From assembly GCF_036173105.1 (NCBI RefSeq), contig NZ_CP108053.1, positions 5,890,001 through 5,954,000 on the forward strand: DNA of 64,000 bases. Direction: 5' to 3'. The DNA comes from Streptomyces sp. NBC_00287. GTDB lineage: Bacteria > Actinomycetota > Actinomycetes > Streptomycetales > Streptomycetaceae. Both the position numbers and the translations under genes were made by a program. Of the stretch, positions 17,353 through 25,394 are shown piece by piece (position 1 is the first letter of the stretch; each line of letters starts with the position of its first letter). The notes under the pieces are model-generated. The model ran no database searches and was not told where the DNA came from. It saw only the letters and a program-made list of their open reading frames with translations.

Positions 17353-18935
17353 GCCTCCCCCTTCTCGGTAGCGCCCTTGTTCTCCTCGGCCTCCTCGGTC
17401 AGCGCCGAGGCGTCCCGGGGCAGGTGCAAGGTGAACACGGCGCCGCCTTCGGGGGAGTTCGCGGCGGTGATCTCGCCGCCGTGGATGTGGGCGTTCTCCA
17501 GGGCGATGGAGAGACCCAGGCCGCTGCCCTCGGAGCGGGGGCGGGAGGCGCTCGCCTTGTAGAAGCGGTCGAAGACGTGCGGGAGGACGTCCTCGGGGAT
17601 GCCGGGGCCGTGGTCCCGTACCGCGATGACCACTTCGGCACCCTCCCCGCCCTCGGCGTCCGACTCGCGGATCGACACGCGCACCGGCGAACCTCCGTGC
17701 TTGAGCGCGTTGCCGATCAGGTTGGCCAGGATGACGTCCAGGCGGCGTGGGTCGAGCCGGGCGTGGATGCCGCGCTCGGCGTCCAGGTCGACCGCGTCCA
17801 GCCAGGCGCGGGCGTCGATGCAGGCGGTGATCTGGTCGGCGACGTCGACGTCGTCCAGCACCAGCCGGGCGGTGCCCGCGTCGAAGCGGGTGACCTCCAT
17901 CAGGTTCTCGACCAGGTCGTTCAGGCGCCGGGTCTCGCTGACGACGAGCCGTACAGCGGGCTCGATCATCGGGTCCATCGACCCGGACTCCGCCTCCAGC
18001 TCCTCCTCCAGGATCTCCGTCACGGCGGTGATCGCGGTGAGCGGCGTACGGAGTTCATGGCTCATGTCCGCGACGAACCGCCGGGACGAATCCTCCCGCG
18101 CGGCCATGTCGGCGACCCGCTTCTCCAGCGCCTGGGCCGCGTCGTTGAACGTCCGTGACAGATCGGCCAGTTCATCGGTACCGGACACCCTCAGCCGGGT
18201 GTCCAGCTTGCCCTCGCCGAGCCGCCGGGCGGCAACTCCCAGACGGTGCACGGGCTTCAGTACGGTCGTGGCGGCGGCCTGCGCGAGCAGCGCGGAGCCG
18301 ATCAGGGCGAGGCCCGTGGCGATCCCCAGTGACCAGGCGAGGGAGTTGAGGTCCTTGGCCTCCGGCTCGAGGGACTTGAGCATGTAGCCGGTCGGCCCGC
18401 CGCCGATCACCTTCGTACCGGCGACCAGATACGGGGTGTCGTCCTCCACGATCCGCTGCCAGTACAGGTGGTACGCGTACTTGTTGCTGGAGTTGACCGC
18501 CTGCTCCTCGTTCACCGCCTCGCGCAGCGACTCGGGCACATCCGCCAGGGTGAAGCCGCTCAGACCGCCGGAACTGCCGAAGACGGTCGTGCCGTCGGCG
18601 TTCTCGGCGACGAGCAGCACACTGAACCGCTGGCTGCTGTTGGCCATCTGTCCCGCGGTGCGCTGGAGTTCGTCCTGCGTCGGCCGCTCGGGCAGCACCC
18701 CCGCCCGGTTCTGCATCTCCTGCTGGAAGTCCCGCAGCACCGCGTCCTGGGTACGGGTGAGCACGGCCTCGCGGTTGAGCCAGTACGCGATCCCGGACGC
18801 CGACACGGCGGCGGTCAGCGCCACCAGGCCGAAGACGACCACAAGACGCAGTCTCAGGCTGGTGAAACGCAGCCGCGACCAGACTCCCTTGCGCTCCGCG
18901 AACCAGCCGCGGAACCCCCCTTGCGCTTGTGTCAC
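17349..18935 (-). CDS. afsQ2: Sensor histidine kinase AfsQ2
   Basis: A 528-residue membrane kinase: transmembrane helix 1 at about 30-52, an extracytoplasmic sensor region of about 150 residues, helix 2 at 200-222, HAMP 223-275, HisKA with the phosphorylated H293 in MSHELRTPLTAI, and a HATPase_c domain with NLIGNALKHGG, DHGPGIP and GSGLGLSI. The GTG start overlaps the AfsQ1 stop (GTGA). Identity as AfsQ2 rests on gene order (afsQ1-afsQ2-lipoprotein divergent from sigQ) and close similarity to what I know of the S. coelicolor proteins, where the system activates antibiotic production on glutamate-based medium. Confidence 0.92.
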   Translation of the reverse strand: MTQAQGGFRGWFAERKGVWSRLRFTSLRLRLVVVFGLVALTAAVSASGIAYWLNREAVLTRTQDAVLRDFQQEMQNRAGVLPERPTQDELQRTAGQMANSSQRFSVLLVAENADGTTVFGSSGGLSGFTLADVPESLREAVNEEQAVNSSNKYAYHLYWQRIVEDDTPYLVAGTKVIGGGPTGYMLKSLEPEAKDLNSLAWSLGIATGLALIGSALLAQAAATTVLKPVHRLGVAARRLGEGKLDTRLRVSGTDELADLSRTFNDAAQALEKRVADMAAREDSSRRFVADMSHELRTPLTAITAVTEILEEELEAESGSMDPMIEPAVRLVVSETRRLNDLVENLMEVTRFDAGTARLVLDDVDVADQITACIDARAWLDAVDLDAERGIHARLDPRRLDVILANLIGNALKHGGSPVRVSIRESDAEGGEGAEVVIAVRDHGPGIPEDVLPHVFDRFYKASASRPRSEGSGLGLSIALENAHIHGGEITAANSPEGGAVFTLHLPRDASALTEEAEENKGATEKGEA

Positions 18936-19609
18936 TGAGGAGCGTCCAGCCGGTAGCCGACTCCACGGACCGTACGGATCAGCGTCGGGGACGACGGCAC
19001 GTCCTCGACCTTGGCGCGCAGCCGCTGCACACAGGCGTCCACCAGCCGCGAGTCACCGAGATAGTCGTGCTCCCAGACCAGGCGCAGCAGTTGCTGACGG
19101 GACAGCGCCTGCCCGGGCCGCCGGCTCAGCTCCAGCAGCAGCCTGAGCTCGGTCGGCGTGAGCTGGAGATCCTCGCCGTTCTTCGTCACTGTCATCGCCG
19201 CACGGTCGATGACAAGGCTGCCGAAGGCCGCCGCGTCGTTGGACTCCCGCTCTCCGCGCCGCAGCACCGCACGGATCCGGGCGTCGAGCACCCGCCCCTG
19301 CACGGGTTTGACGACATAGTCGTCGGCACCGGACTCCAGGCCGACCACGACGTCGATGTCGTCGCTGCGCGCGGTGAGCAGGATGATCGGCAGCTGGTCG
19401 GTGCGCCGGATACGACGGCACACCTCGAAACCGTCGATGCCGGGCAGCATGACATCCAGCACGATCAGGTCCGGCCGCTGCTCACGCAGCAGCTTCAGAC
19501 CGTCCTCACCGGTGGCAGCCGTGGCAACCCGGTGACCCTGGCGCGTAAGAGACAGCTCCAGGGCCGTACGGATGGCGTCGTCGTCCTCGATCAGCAACAG
19601 GGAAGGCAC
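18932..19609 (-). CDS. afsQ1: Response regulator AfsQ1
   Basis: An OmpR/PhoB-type regulator. The receiver domain has the acidic pocket IEDDD and the phosphorylated Asp in LIVLDVMLPG; starting from GTG 19609 this is D52, the number known for S. coelicolor AfsQ1, and the total is 225 residues, also as known. An ATG three codons upstream (19618) is the alternative. The Lys of the KPVQ motif follows, then a winged-helix DNA-binding domain (ELRLLLELSRRPGQALSRQQ, RLRAKVEDVP, GVGYRLD). It heads the three-gene operon and is divergent from sigQ; a GTGAC-n6-GTGAC element lies in the spacer. Confidence 0.94.
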   Translation of the reverse strand: MPSLLLIEDDDAIRTALELSLTRQGHRVATAATGEDGLKLLREQRPDLIVLDVMLPGIDGFEVCRRIRRTDQLPIILLTARSDDIDVVVGLESGADDYVVKPVQGRVLDARIRAVLRRGERESNDAAAFGSLVIDRAAMTVTKNGEDLQLTPTELRLLLELSRRPGQALSRQQLLRLVWEHDYLGDSRLVDACVQRLRAKVEDVPSSPTLIRTVRGVGYRLDAPQ

Positions 19610-19717
19610 GGGGCTCATTCTGGCCCATGACAGTGCGGGGTTTCGACACCTGTACAGGTACGTGCCCGTACCGCTGCTCTCCGTGACCGAGCTGTGCGTC
19701 GTCTGCGACGGACCCCT

Positions 19718-19733
19718 GTGACAGGTCTGTGAC
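19718..19733. promoter_or_regulatory. AfsQ1-type binding site (GTGAC-n6-GTGAC)
   Basis: Two GTGAC direct repeats with a 6-base spacer match the GTnAC-n6-GTnAC consensus described for AfsQ1 in S. coelicolor. The element lies between afsQ1 and sigQ, about 100 bases from each start, so it fits control of sigQ and autoregulation. Confidence 0.7.
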
Positions 19734-19829
19734 AGTCGGCGGACACGGCCATGAAGTGGCCCGGGCAAGCTTTTCGACACAAGCAAGGAAGCAAGCCGAA
19801 CACCGGAAGTCCACGACGGGGGGCGCGAG

Positions 19830-20573
19830 ATGAACACGCTGCACAGCTCAAGCACCAGCGCAGTTGTCACGCGTCTGCACGACGTGAACGGGGGCCGGGG
19901 TCCGGAGAAGTCCGGTGCCGTGAGCGGGCGGGGGTGCGCTCGCGGCGCCGGGCGTCAGCACACCGCGTACATGACGGTGGTTGACGGTTTCACGGGGGAA
20001 ACACACGGGGGAAGCGCGTACAGGGAGGACACGGGGGAGCGTCGTTCACTGTCGGAGGCGGAGTTCACCGCCTACGTCCAGGAGCGCCGCGCCTCCCTGT
20101 ACGCAACCGCCTACCACCTCACCGGTGACCGCTTCGAGGCCGAGGACCTGCTGCAGAGCGCGCTGTTCTCGACGTACCGGGCGTGGGACCGGATCAGTGA
20201 CAAGGCCGCCGTCGGGGGTTACCTGCGGCGGACGATGACCAATCTGCACATCAGCGCGTGGCGCCGCCGCAAGCTGAACGAGTACCCGACCGAGGAGCTG
20301 CCGGAGACGCCCGGCGACACGGACGCGATGCGCGGCACCGAACTGCGCGCGGTCCTGTGGCAGGCGCTGGCCCGGCTGCCCGAACTCCAGCGGACGATGC
20401 TGGTCCTGCGTTACTACGAGGGCCGCACCGACCCGGAGATCGCGGACATCCTCGACATCAGTGTCGGCACGGTGAAGTCCAGCATCTGGCGGTCGCTCCG
20501 CCGGCTGCGCGAGGACGAGGTCCTCAGCTTCGGCCGTGACGAGGAGGACGCCTTCGGCGAGCTGGTGGCCTGA
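19830..20573 (+). CDS. sigQ: Sigma factor SigQ (SigE-type ECF)
   Basis: A 247-residue sigma factor of the Streptomyces SigE-like family. An unusual 70-residue N-terminal extension precedes region 2 (AYHLTGDRFEAEDLLQSALF, then WRRRKLNEY) and region 4 (LPELQRTMLVLRYYEGRTDPEIAD with VGTVKSSIWRSLRRL). ATG 19830 is used; an internal ATG at 19971 would remove most of the extension. In S. coelicolor the orthologue opposes AfsQ1/Q2 in antibiotic control. The N-terminal coding part (about 19991-20040) and the stretch after the stop carry repeated CGGGGGA tracts. Confidence 0.9.
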   Translation: MNTLHSSSTSAVVTRLHDVNGGRGPEKSGAVSGRGCARGAGRQHTAYMTVVDGFTGETHGGSAYREDTGERRSLSEAEFTAYVQERRASLYATAYHLTGDRFEAEDLLQSALFSTYRAWDRISDKAAVGGYLRRTMTNLHISAWRRRKLNEYPTEELPETPGDTDAMRGTELRAVLWQALARLPELQRTMLVLRYYEGRTDPEIADILDISVGTVKSSIWRSLRRLREDEVLSFGRDEEDAFGELVA

Positions 20574-20579
20574 AGGTCC

Positions 20580-20667
20580 GGGGGGAGCAGTAACAACGGG
20601 GGAGCAGTAACCGAGGGGGACTCACGGGGGAACACGGGGGAGAACTCCACGGGGGAACAGCGGGGGA
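20580..20667 (+). repeat. CGGGGGA tract array downstream of sigQ
   Basis: Seven runs of five or six G, each followed by A and spaced by 5-15 bases, directly after the sigQ stop and before its terminator. Similar tracts lie inside the sigQ 5' coding part. All Gs are on the coding strand, so the mRNA tail could fold as a G-quadruplex. Confidence 0.75.
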
Positions 20668-20678
20668 GCACCAAAGGG

Positions 20679-20717
20679 AGCGGGACTGGAGGGCCGGGGG
20701 GTCCGTCCAGTCCCGCT
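20679..20717. terminator. Bidirectional terminator between sigQ and uridine-kinase-like gene
   Basis: A perfect 12-bp stem (20679-20690 with 20706-20717), 15-base loop, ending in TTTC; the flanking genes converge on it. Confidence 0.8.
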
Positions 20718-20735
20718 TTCCTGTGTGTACGGCGC

Positions 20736-21395
20736 CTACGCCGGCGTCCTCGCCTGTACGTGCCGCCCCGCGGCCGCGTCGGCCAGCCGCCCCATCGCCT
20801 CGTCCCGGTCGCAGGCGTACGCGCCCAGCGCGGTCTGGCGGGCCACGATCGACCGCTCGGCCCGCATCAGACGCCAGCCGCGGCGCAGCAGGAAGGGCAC
20901 GGACTTACGGCCCTCCTTCAAATCCCTGAGGAAACGGCGGCGGAAGGTCTTCACCGGACCGCGGCTCAGACACAGCGCGTCGGCCAGAATGCCCAGTTCC
21001 CGGCAGCGGGTGACGATCTCCGCCGCGAAGATGCCCTCCGCGATGAACAGCGGGGTCCGCCCGATGTCCACGGGCTCCTCGCCGGTGCGAGCGCTGAGCG
21101 AGATGTCGTAGAGCGGGATCGTCGTACGACCGCTGCGGCACAGTTGCTCGATCGCCGCTACGGCCTTGTCGGCGTCCCACGACTGAGGGTGGTCCCAGTC
21201 GATGTCGGAGCTCCCGAGGACCAGTGGCAGCGTCGGGTCGTCGCCCTCCTTGTAGAAGTCGTCGAGGCGCAGCACCGGAAGGCCGGAGCGGGCCGCGAGA
21301 AGGGACTTGCCGGAGCCGGAAGGGCCGCAGAGCAGCACGACTCGCGTCGGTATGGGCGGATGGGAACTCACGGAATACAAATATGAGGCATTCAC
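20736..21395 (-). CDS. Uridine-kinase-like P-loop protein
   Basis: About 219 residues with a P-loop GPSGSGKS near the N-terminus and LRLDDFYKEGDDPTLP, the Asp-containing phosphate-acceptor motif typical of uridine/cytidine kinases and phosphoribulokinase relatives. The middle IPLYDISLSARTGEE and IAEGIFAAEI blocks fit a nucleoside-kinase fold. It may phosphorylate uridine or cytidine, which would suit the nucleoside theme, but no operator precedes it. The start is uncertain: GTG at 21440, 21395 or 21371 are all in frame and none has a strong ribosome site; 21395 leaves a normal short lead before the P-loop strand. Confidence 0.75.
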   Translation of the reverse strand: MNASYLYSVSSHPPIPTRVVLLCGPSGSGKSLLAARSGLPVLRLDDFYKEGDDPTLPLVLGSSDIDWDHPQSWDADKAVAAIEQLCRSGRTTIPLYDISLSARTGEEPVDIGRTPLFIAEGIFAAEIVTRCRELGILADALCLSRGPVKTFRRRFLRDLKEGRKSVPFLLRRGWRLMRAERSIVARQTALGAYACDRDEAMGRLADAAAGRHVQARTPA

Positions 21396-21499
21396 CTGCC
21401 GTTCATCGACTCCGCGGGTCGGCTTTGAAGCGCGCGTCACACCTCAACTACCCTTCGTGTCGACCTGATTACCCAGTGCGTCAGAAGGTGGCAGAACCG

Positions 21500-21910
21500 A
21501 TGGCCGGACAAGCGTCCTTCCCCCACCCCACCGCCCAGCGTGTCCTGGTCGCCCTCGCGACCGCCGGCGCTGCCCTGGGCGCCGCCGCGCCGCTGGCAGT
21601 CGCGGACGCCGAGCCGGTCCTCGACAACGTGATCCGCACCCGCCCCACCTCGCTCGGCAAGATCGACCCGCAGGCCGGGCTGCAGGGCATCACCAGCACC
21701 CTCGGCTATGTCACAGGCCCGGTCGCGGGCCTCAAGCCCAATCCCCTCGCGGGCACCGGCGTCGACCCCCTCGACAACGGCGTCGGCACCCAACTCGCCG
21801 ACTTTCAGCCCCTGACCTCCCAGATGCTGACGGGGCCTGTGGCGCAGGCGCAGTCGATCGGCAGCATCCCGGTGATCGGGCAGGCCGCGAGCCTCCTCAA
21901 CAACGGCTGA
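21500..21910 (+). CDS. Small secreted protein
   Basis: A 136-residue exported protein without recognised domain. The signal peptide (residues 1-35, RVLVALATAGAALGAAAP) is followed by ADAEPVLDNVIRTRPTS; the mature chain is Pro/Gly/Leu-rich with no Cys. ATG 21500 has GAAGGTGG upstream. It resembles the product of 15401-15760 in size, composition and a short V-(I/T)-RT motif after the signal peptide; the similarity is weak but both sit at the edges of the afsQ/sigQ region. It is divergent from the uridine-kinase-like gene. Confidence 0.72.
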   Translation: MAGQASFPHPTAQRVLVALATAGAALGAAAPLAVADAEPVLDNVIRTRPTSLGKIDPQAGLQGITSTLGYVTGPVAGLKPNPLAGTGVDPLDNGVGTQLADFQPLTSQMLTGPVAQAQSIGSIPVIGQAASLLNNG

Positions 21911-21919
21911 GCACAGCAG

Positions 21920-21960
21920 AGAGCCGCGCTTCCCCTGGACGGAGGGGAGGCGCGGCTCTC
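21920..21960. terminator. Terminator between secreted protein and ALDH-like gene
   Basis: An inverted repeat of about 17 bases (GAGAGCCGCGCTTCCCCT-type arm and its complement, with a small bulge) between convergent genes. Confidence 0.7.
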
Positions 21961-21975
21961 CGGTTTCGGGCGGCT

Positions 21976-22884
21976 CTAGTACGAGGAGCCGGACGCGCCC
22001 AGCGACCCGGTGGGGTGCCAGACCGTCTTCGTCTCCAGGAACGCCGTCATGCGGTCGAGCCCCGGAGTCGCCGACCAGTCGACTTCATCCACAGGCTGTG
22101 GACGGAGAACTCGCTTCAGGTTGTCCGCCGCCGCGATCTCCAGCTCCTTCGCCAGCACCTCGTCGGCGCCCGCGAGGTCGATCGCGTTGACGTCCTGGTG
22201 TGCGGCCAGCGGGGTGGCGATCTCCGCCGTACGGCCCGAGAGGACGTTGACGACGCCGCCGGGCAGGTCGGAGGTGGCCAGGACCTCGCCGAGGGAGAGG
22301 GCCGGGAGCGGGGACTTCTCGCTCGCGATCACGATCACCGTGTTGCCGGTGGCGATCACCGGGGCGATCACCGAGACCAGGCCGAGGAAGGACGACTCCT
22401 GGGGGGCCAGGACGACGACCACGCCGGTCGGTTCGGGGGAGGAGAGGTTGAAGTACGGGCCCGCGACCGGGTTTGCGCCGCCCACGATCTGGGCGATCTT
22501 GTCGGTCCAGCCCGCGTACCAGACCCAGCGGTCGATCGCCGCGTCCACCTGGGCCGCCGCCTTCGACTTCGACAGGCCCTCGGCGTCGGCCACTTCACGT
22601 ACGAACTGCTCGCGGCGGCCCTCCAGCATCTCGGCGATGCGGTAGAGGATCTGACCGCGGTTGTACGCCGTCGCCCCGGACCAGGCCCCGAACCCCTTGC
22701 GCGCGGCGACCACCGCGTCACGGGCGTCCTTGCGGGAGGACAGCGGCGCGTTGGCCAGCCAGTTGCCCTTCGAGTCCGTCACTTCGTACACCCGGCCGCT
22801 CTCGGAACGCGGGAACTTCCCGCCCACGTACAGCTTGTAGGTCTTGAAGACGCTCAGACGCTGCTGCTCGGACTTGTCAGACAT
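21976..22884 (-). CDS. Truncated aldehyde-dehydrogenase-like protein lacking the catalytic half
   Basis: A 302-residue protein covering only the N-terminal, NAD-binding-domain side of an ALDH fold: GKFPRSESGRVYEV, VDAAIDRWVWYAGWTDK, LSSPEPTGVVVVLAPQESSF, and GNTVIVIASEKSPLPAL in place of the usual GNTVVLKPSE. The general-base Glu motif (LELGGK) and the Cys motif (GQxC) of ALDHs are absent, so it should be catalytically inactive. Its start overlaps the preceding full-length ALDH stop by 8 bases. Length and order together match the two-domain ALDH16 family (full ALDH domain plus inactive truncated ALDH domain), here as separate chains; it is probably a structural partner. Confidence 0.8.
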   Translation of the reverse strand: MSDKSEQQRLSVFKTYKLYVGGKFPRSESGRVYEVTDSKGNWLANAPLSSRKDARDAVVAARKGFGAWSGATAYNRGQILYRIAEMLEGRREQFVREVADAEGLSKSKAAAQVDAAIDRWVWYAGWTDKIAQIVGGANPVAGPYFNLSSPEPTGVVVVLAPQESSFLGLVSVIAPVIATGNTVIVIASEKSPLPALSLGEVLATSDLPGGVVNVLSGRTAEIATPLAAHQDVNAIDLAGADEVLAKELEIAAADNLKRVLRPQPVDEVDWSATPGLDRMTAFLETKTVWHPTGSLGASGSSY

Positions 22885-24313
22885 CGAGGTACGCCTCCAG
22901 GCCGTGGCGGCCGCCCTCGCGGCCGAAGCCCGACTCCTTGTAACCGCCGAACGGCGAGGTCGGGTCGAACTTGTTGAACGTGTTGGACCAGATCACGCCC
23001 GCGCGCAGCTTGCTCGCGACGGCGAGGATCCGGGACCCCTTCTCCGTCCAGATGCCCGCCGACAGGCCGTACTGGCTGTTGTTGGCCTTGGCGACGGCCT
23101 CGTCCGGGGTGCGGAAGGTGAGGACGGACAGCACCGGGCCGAAGATCTCGTCGCGGGCAATGGTGTGCGCCTGGGTGACGTTCGTGAAGAGCGTCGGCGC
23201 GAACCAGTAGCCGGACGACGGCAGTTCGCAGGCCGGGGACCAGCGCTCGCCGCCCTCCGCCTCGCCCTTCTCGACGAGCGAGGTGATCCGGGAGAGCTGC
23301 TCGGCGGAGTTGATCGCGCCGATGTCGGTGTTCTTGTCCAGCGGGTCGCCGAGGCGGAGCGTGGACAGACGGCGCTTCAGGGAGTCGAGGAGCTCGTCCT
23401 GGATCGACTCCTGGACCAGCAGCCGGCTGCCCGCGCAGCAGACCTGGCCCTGGTTGAAGAAGATGCCGTTGACGATGCCCTCGACGGCCTGGTCGATCGG
23501 GGCGTCGTCGAAGACGATGTTGGCGCCCTTGCCGCCCAGTTCCAGGGTGAGCTTCTTGCGGCTGCCGGCGACCGTCCTCGCGATCTCCTTGCCGACCGCG
23601 GTGGAGCCGGTGAAGGCCACCTTGTTCACGTCCGGGTGGGCCACCAGGGCCGCGCCCGTGTCGCCGTAGCCCGGAAGGATGTTGACGACGCCCTTGGGCA
23701 GGCCCGCCTGGCGGCAGATGTCCGCGAAGAAGAGGGCGGAGAGGGGGGTCGTCTCGGCGGGCTTGAGGACGACCGTGTTGCCGGTCGCGAGCGCCGGGGC
23801 GATCTTCCACGCCAGCATCAGGAGGGGGAAGTTCCAGGGGATGACCTGGCCCGCGACGCCGAGCGGCCGCGGGTTCGCGCCGTAGCCGGCGTGGTCGAGC
23901 TTGTCGGCCCAGCCCGCGTAGTAGAAGAAGTGCGCGGCGACCAGGGGGAGGTCGGCGTCGCGAGTCTCCTTGATGGGCTTGCCGTTGTCCAGGGTCTCCA
24001 GTACGGCGAGCTCGCGGCTGCGCTCCTGGATGATCCGGGCGATCCGGAACAGGTACTTGGCGCGCTCGGAGCCGGGCAGCGCCGACCACTTCTCGAACGC
24101 CTTGCGGGCGGCCTTCACCGCGCGGTCGACGTCCTCGGAACCGGCCTGGGCGACCTCGGAGAGGACCTCCTCGCTGGACGGCGAGACGGTCTTGAAGACC
24201 TTGCCGTCGGCCGCCTCCACGAACTCGCCGTCGATGAACAGGCCGTACGACGGCGCGATGTCGACGATCGAGCGGGACTCGGGGGCCGGTGCGTATTCGA
24301 ATACCGATGCCAT
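22877..24313 (-). CDS. Aldehyde dehydrogenase, full length (ALDH16-like N-terminal domain)
   Basis: A 478-residue NAD(P)-dependent aldehyde dehydrogenase. Key residues are all present: N161 in PWNFP, the cofactor-binding K184 in VVLKPAE, G-x-T-G-S-T at FTGSTAVG, the base E258 in LELGGKGAN, and the nucleophile C292 in FFNQGQVCCAG. It follows deoC by only 5 bases and precedes the truncated ALDH with an 8-base overlap, so the three form one operon under the operator at 25301. Since DeoC releases acetaldehyde, oxidation of that acetaldehyde to acetate is the natural role; this is inferred from context. Confidence 0.9.
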   Translation of the reverse strand: MASVFEYAPAPESRSIVDIAPSYGLFIDGEFVEAADGKVFKTVSPSSEEVLSEVAQAGSEDVDRAVKAARKAFEKWSALPGSERAKYLFRIARIIQERSRELAVLETLDNGKPIKETRDADLPLVAAHFFYYAGWADKLDHAGYGANPRPLGVAGQVIPWNFPLLMLAWKIAPALATGNTVVLKPAETTPLSALFFADICRQAGLPKGVVNILPGYGDTGAALVAHPDVNKVAFTGSTAVGKEIARTVAGSRKKLTLELGGKGANIVFDDAPIDQAVEGIVNGIFFNQGQVCCAGSRLLVQESIQDELLDSLKRRLSTLRLGDPLDKNTDIGAINSAEQLSRITSLVEKGEAEGGERWSPACELPSSGYWFAPTLFTNVTQAHTIARDEIFGPVLSVLTFRTPDEAVAKANNSQYGLSAGIWTEKGSRILAVASKLRAGVIWSNTFNKFDPTSPFGGYKESGFGREGGRHGLEAYLDV

Positions 24314-24318
24314 GGTGA

Positions 24319-25281
24319 TCAGTCCACCGTCACGTAGTCGGGGCCGGAGTAGCGGCCGGTGGCCAGCTTCTGACGCTGCATCAGCAGGTCGTTCAGGAGG
24401 GAGGAGGCGCCGAAGCGGAACCAGTGGTTGTCCAGCCAGTCCTCGCCCACCGTCTCGTTCACCAGGACCAGGAACTTGATCGCGTCCTTGGTCGTACGGA
24501 TGCCGCCGGCCGGCTTCACGCCGACCTGTACCCCGGTGGCGGCGCGGAAGTCCCGTACCGCCTCCAGCATCAGGAGCGTGTTCGGGGGCGTCGCGTTCAC
24601 CGCCACCTTGCCGGTCGACGTCTTGATGAAGTCGGCGCCCGCCAGCATGCCGAGCCAGCTCGCGCGCCGGATGTTGTCGTACGTCGACAGCTCGCCGGTC
24701 TCGAAGATGACCTTGAGGCGGGCGGACGTACCGCAGGCTTCGCGTACGGCGACGATCTCGTCGTACACCTTCATGTAGTTCCCGGCGAGGAAGGCCCCGC
24801 GGTCGATGACCATGTCGATCTCGTCGGCGCCGGCGGAGACGGCGTCGCGCACGTCGGCCAGCTTCACGGCGAGGGGGGCGCGGCCTGCCGGGAAGGCGGT
24901 GGCGACGGAGGCGACCTTGACGGTGGAGCCGGCGACGGCCTCCTTGGCGAACGGCACCATGTCCGGATAGACGCAGACCGCGGCCGTCGCCGGGGTCGTA
25001 CGGTCCGTCGGGTCCGGGTGGACCGCCTTGGCGCCGAGCGCCCGGACCTTGCCCGGGGTGTCCGCGCCTTCCAGCGTCGTCAGGTCGACCATCGAGATCG
25101 CGAGGTCGATGGCGTAGGCCTTGGCGGTCGTCTTGATGGAACGGGTACCGAGGGACGCGGCGCGCGCCTCCAGGCCGACCGCGTCGACGCCGGGCAGCCC
25201 GTGGAGGAAGCGGCGCAGCGTGCTGTCGGACGCGGTGACGTCCGAGAGGGTGTGCGCTGCGGTGGGTGCATTGGTGGGCAT
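24319..25281 (-). CDS. deoC: Deoxyribose-phosphate aldolase
   Basis: A 320-residue class I aldolase splitting 2-deoxyribose 5-phosphate to acetaldehyde and glyceraldehyde 3-phosphate. The Schiff-base Lys lies in the FIKTSTGK motif, the second active-site Lys in GVKPAGGIRT, and the catalytic Asp in DEIDMVIDRGAF. The N-terminus is about 60 residues longer than the E. coli enzyme, as in many actinobacterial/eukaryotic-type members (PGVDAVGLEARAASLGTRSIKTT). ATG 25281 was chosen because the operator begins only 20 bases upstream; longer frames would run through it. It heads the operon with the two ALDH genes. Confidence 0.93.
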   Translation of the reverse strand: MPTNAPTAAHTLSDVTASDSTLRRFLHGLPGVDAVGLEARAASLGTRSIKTTAKAYAIDLAISMVDLTTLEGADTPGKVRALGAKAVHPDPTDRTTPATAAVCVYPDMVPFAKEAVAGSTVKVASVATAFPAGRAPLAVKLADVRDAVSAGADEIDMVIDRGAFLAGNYMKVYDEIVAVREACGTSARLKVIFETGELSTYDNIRRASWLGMLAGADFIKTSTGKVAVNATPPNTLLMLEAVRDFRAATGVQVGVKPAGGIRTTKDAIKFLVLVNETVGEDWLDNHWFRFGASSLLNDLLMQRQKLATGRYSGPDYVTVD

Positions 25282-25300
25282 GGTCACCAGACGAGCATAT

Positions 25301-25312
25301 CTACGCGCGTAG
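25301..25312. promoter_or_regulatory. Nucleoside-regulon operator (CTACGCGCGTAG, perfect palindrome)
   Basis: Twenty bases before the deoC start on the minus strand, so it must lie at or close to the transcription start. The divergent PH-domain-like gene begins 83 bases away on the other side. Confidence 0.8.
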
Positions 25313-25394
25313 CGGCTGTACAGCCCCGGGTGCTCATCTTTGGAGTCGGGGCCGCGAATGAGCACGGGGGACTGCGTCGGGCAGAATCGGGGGC

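Noticed and set aside
20580..20667. CRISPR-like array after sigQ
   Set aside because: The repeats are only 6-7 bases with irregular 5-15 base spacing; no CRISPR repeat or cas gene is present.
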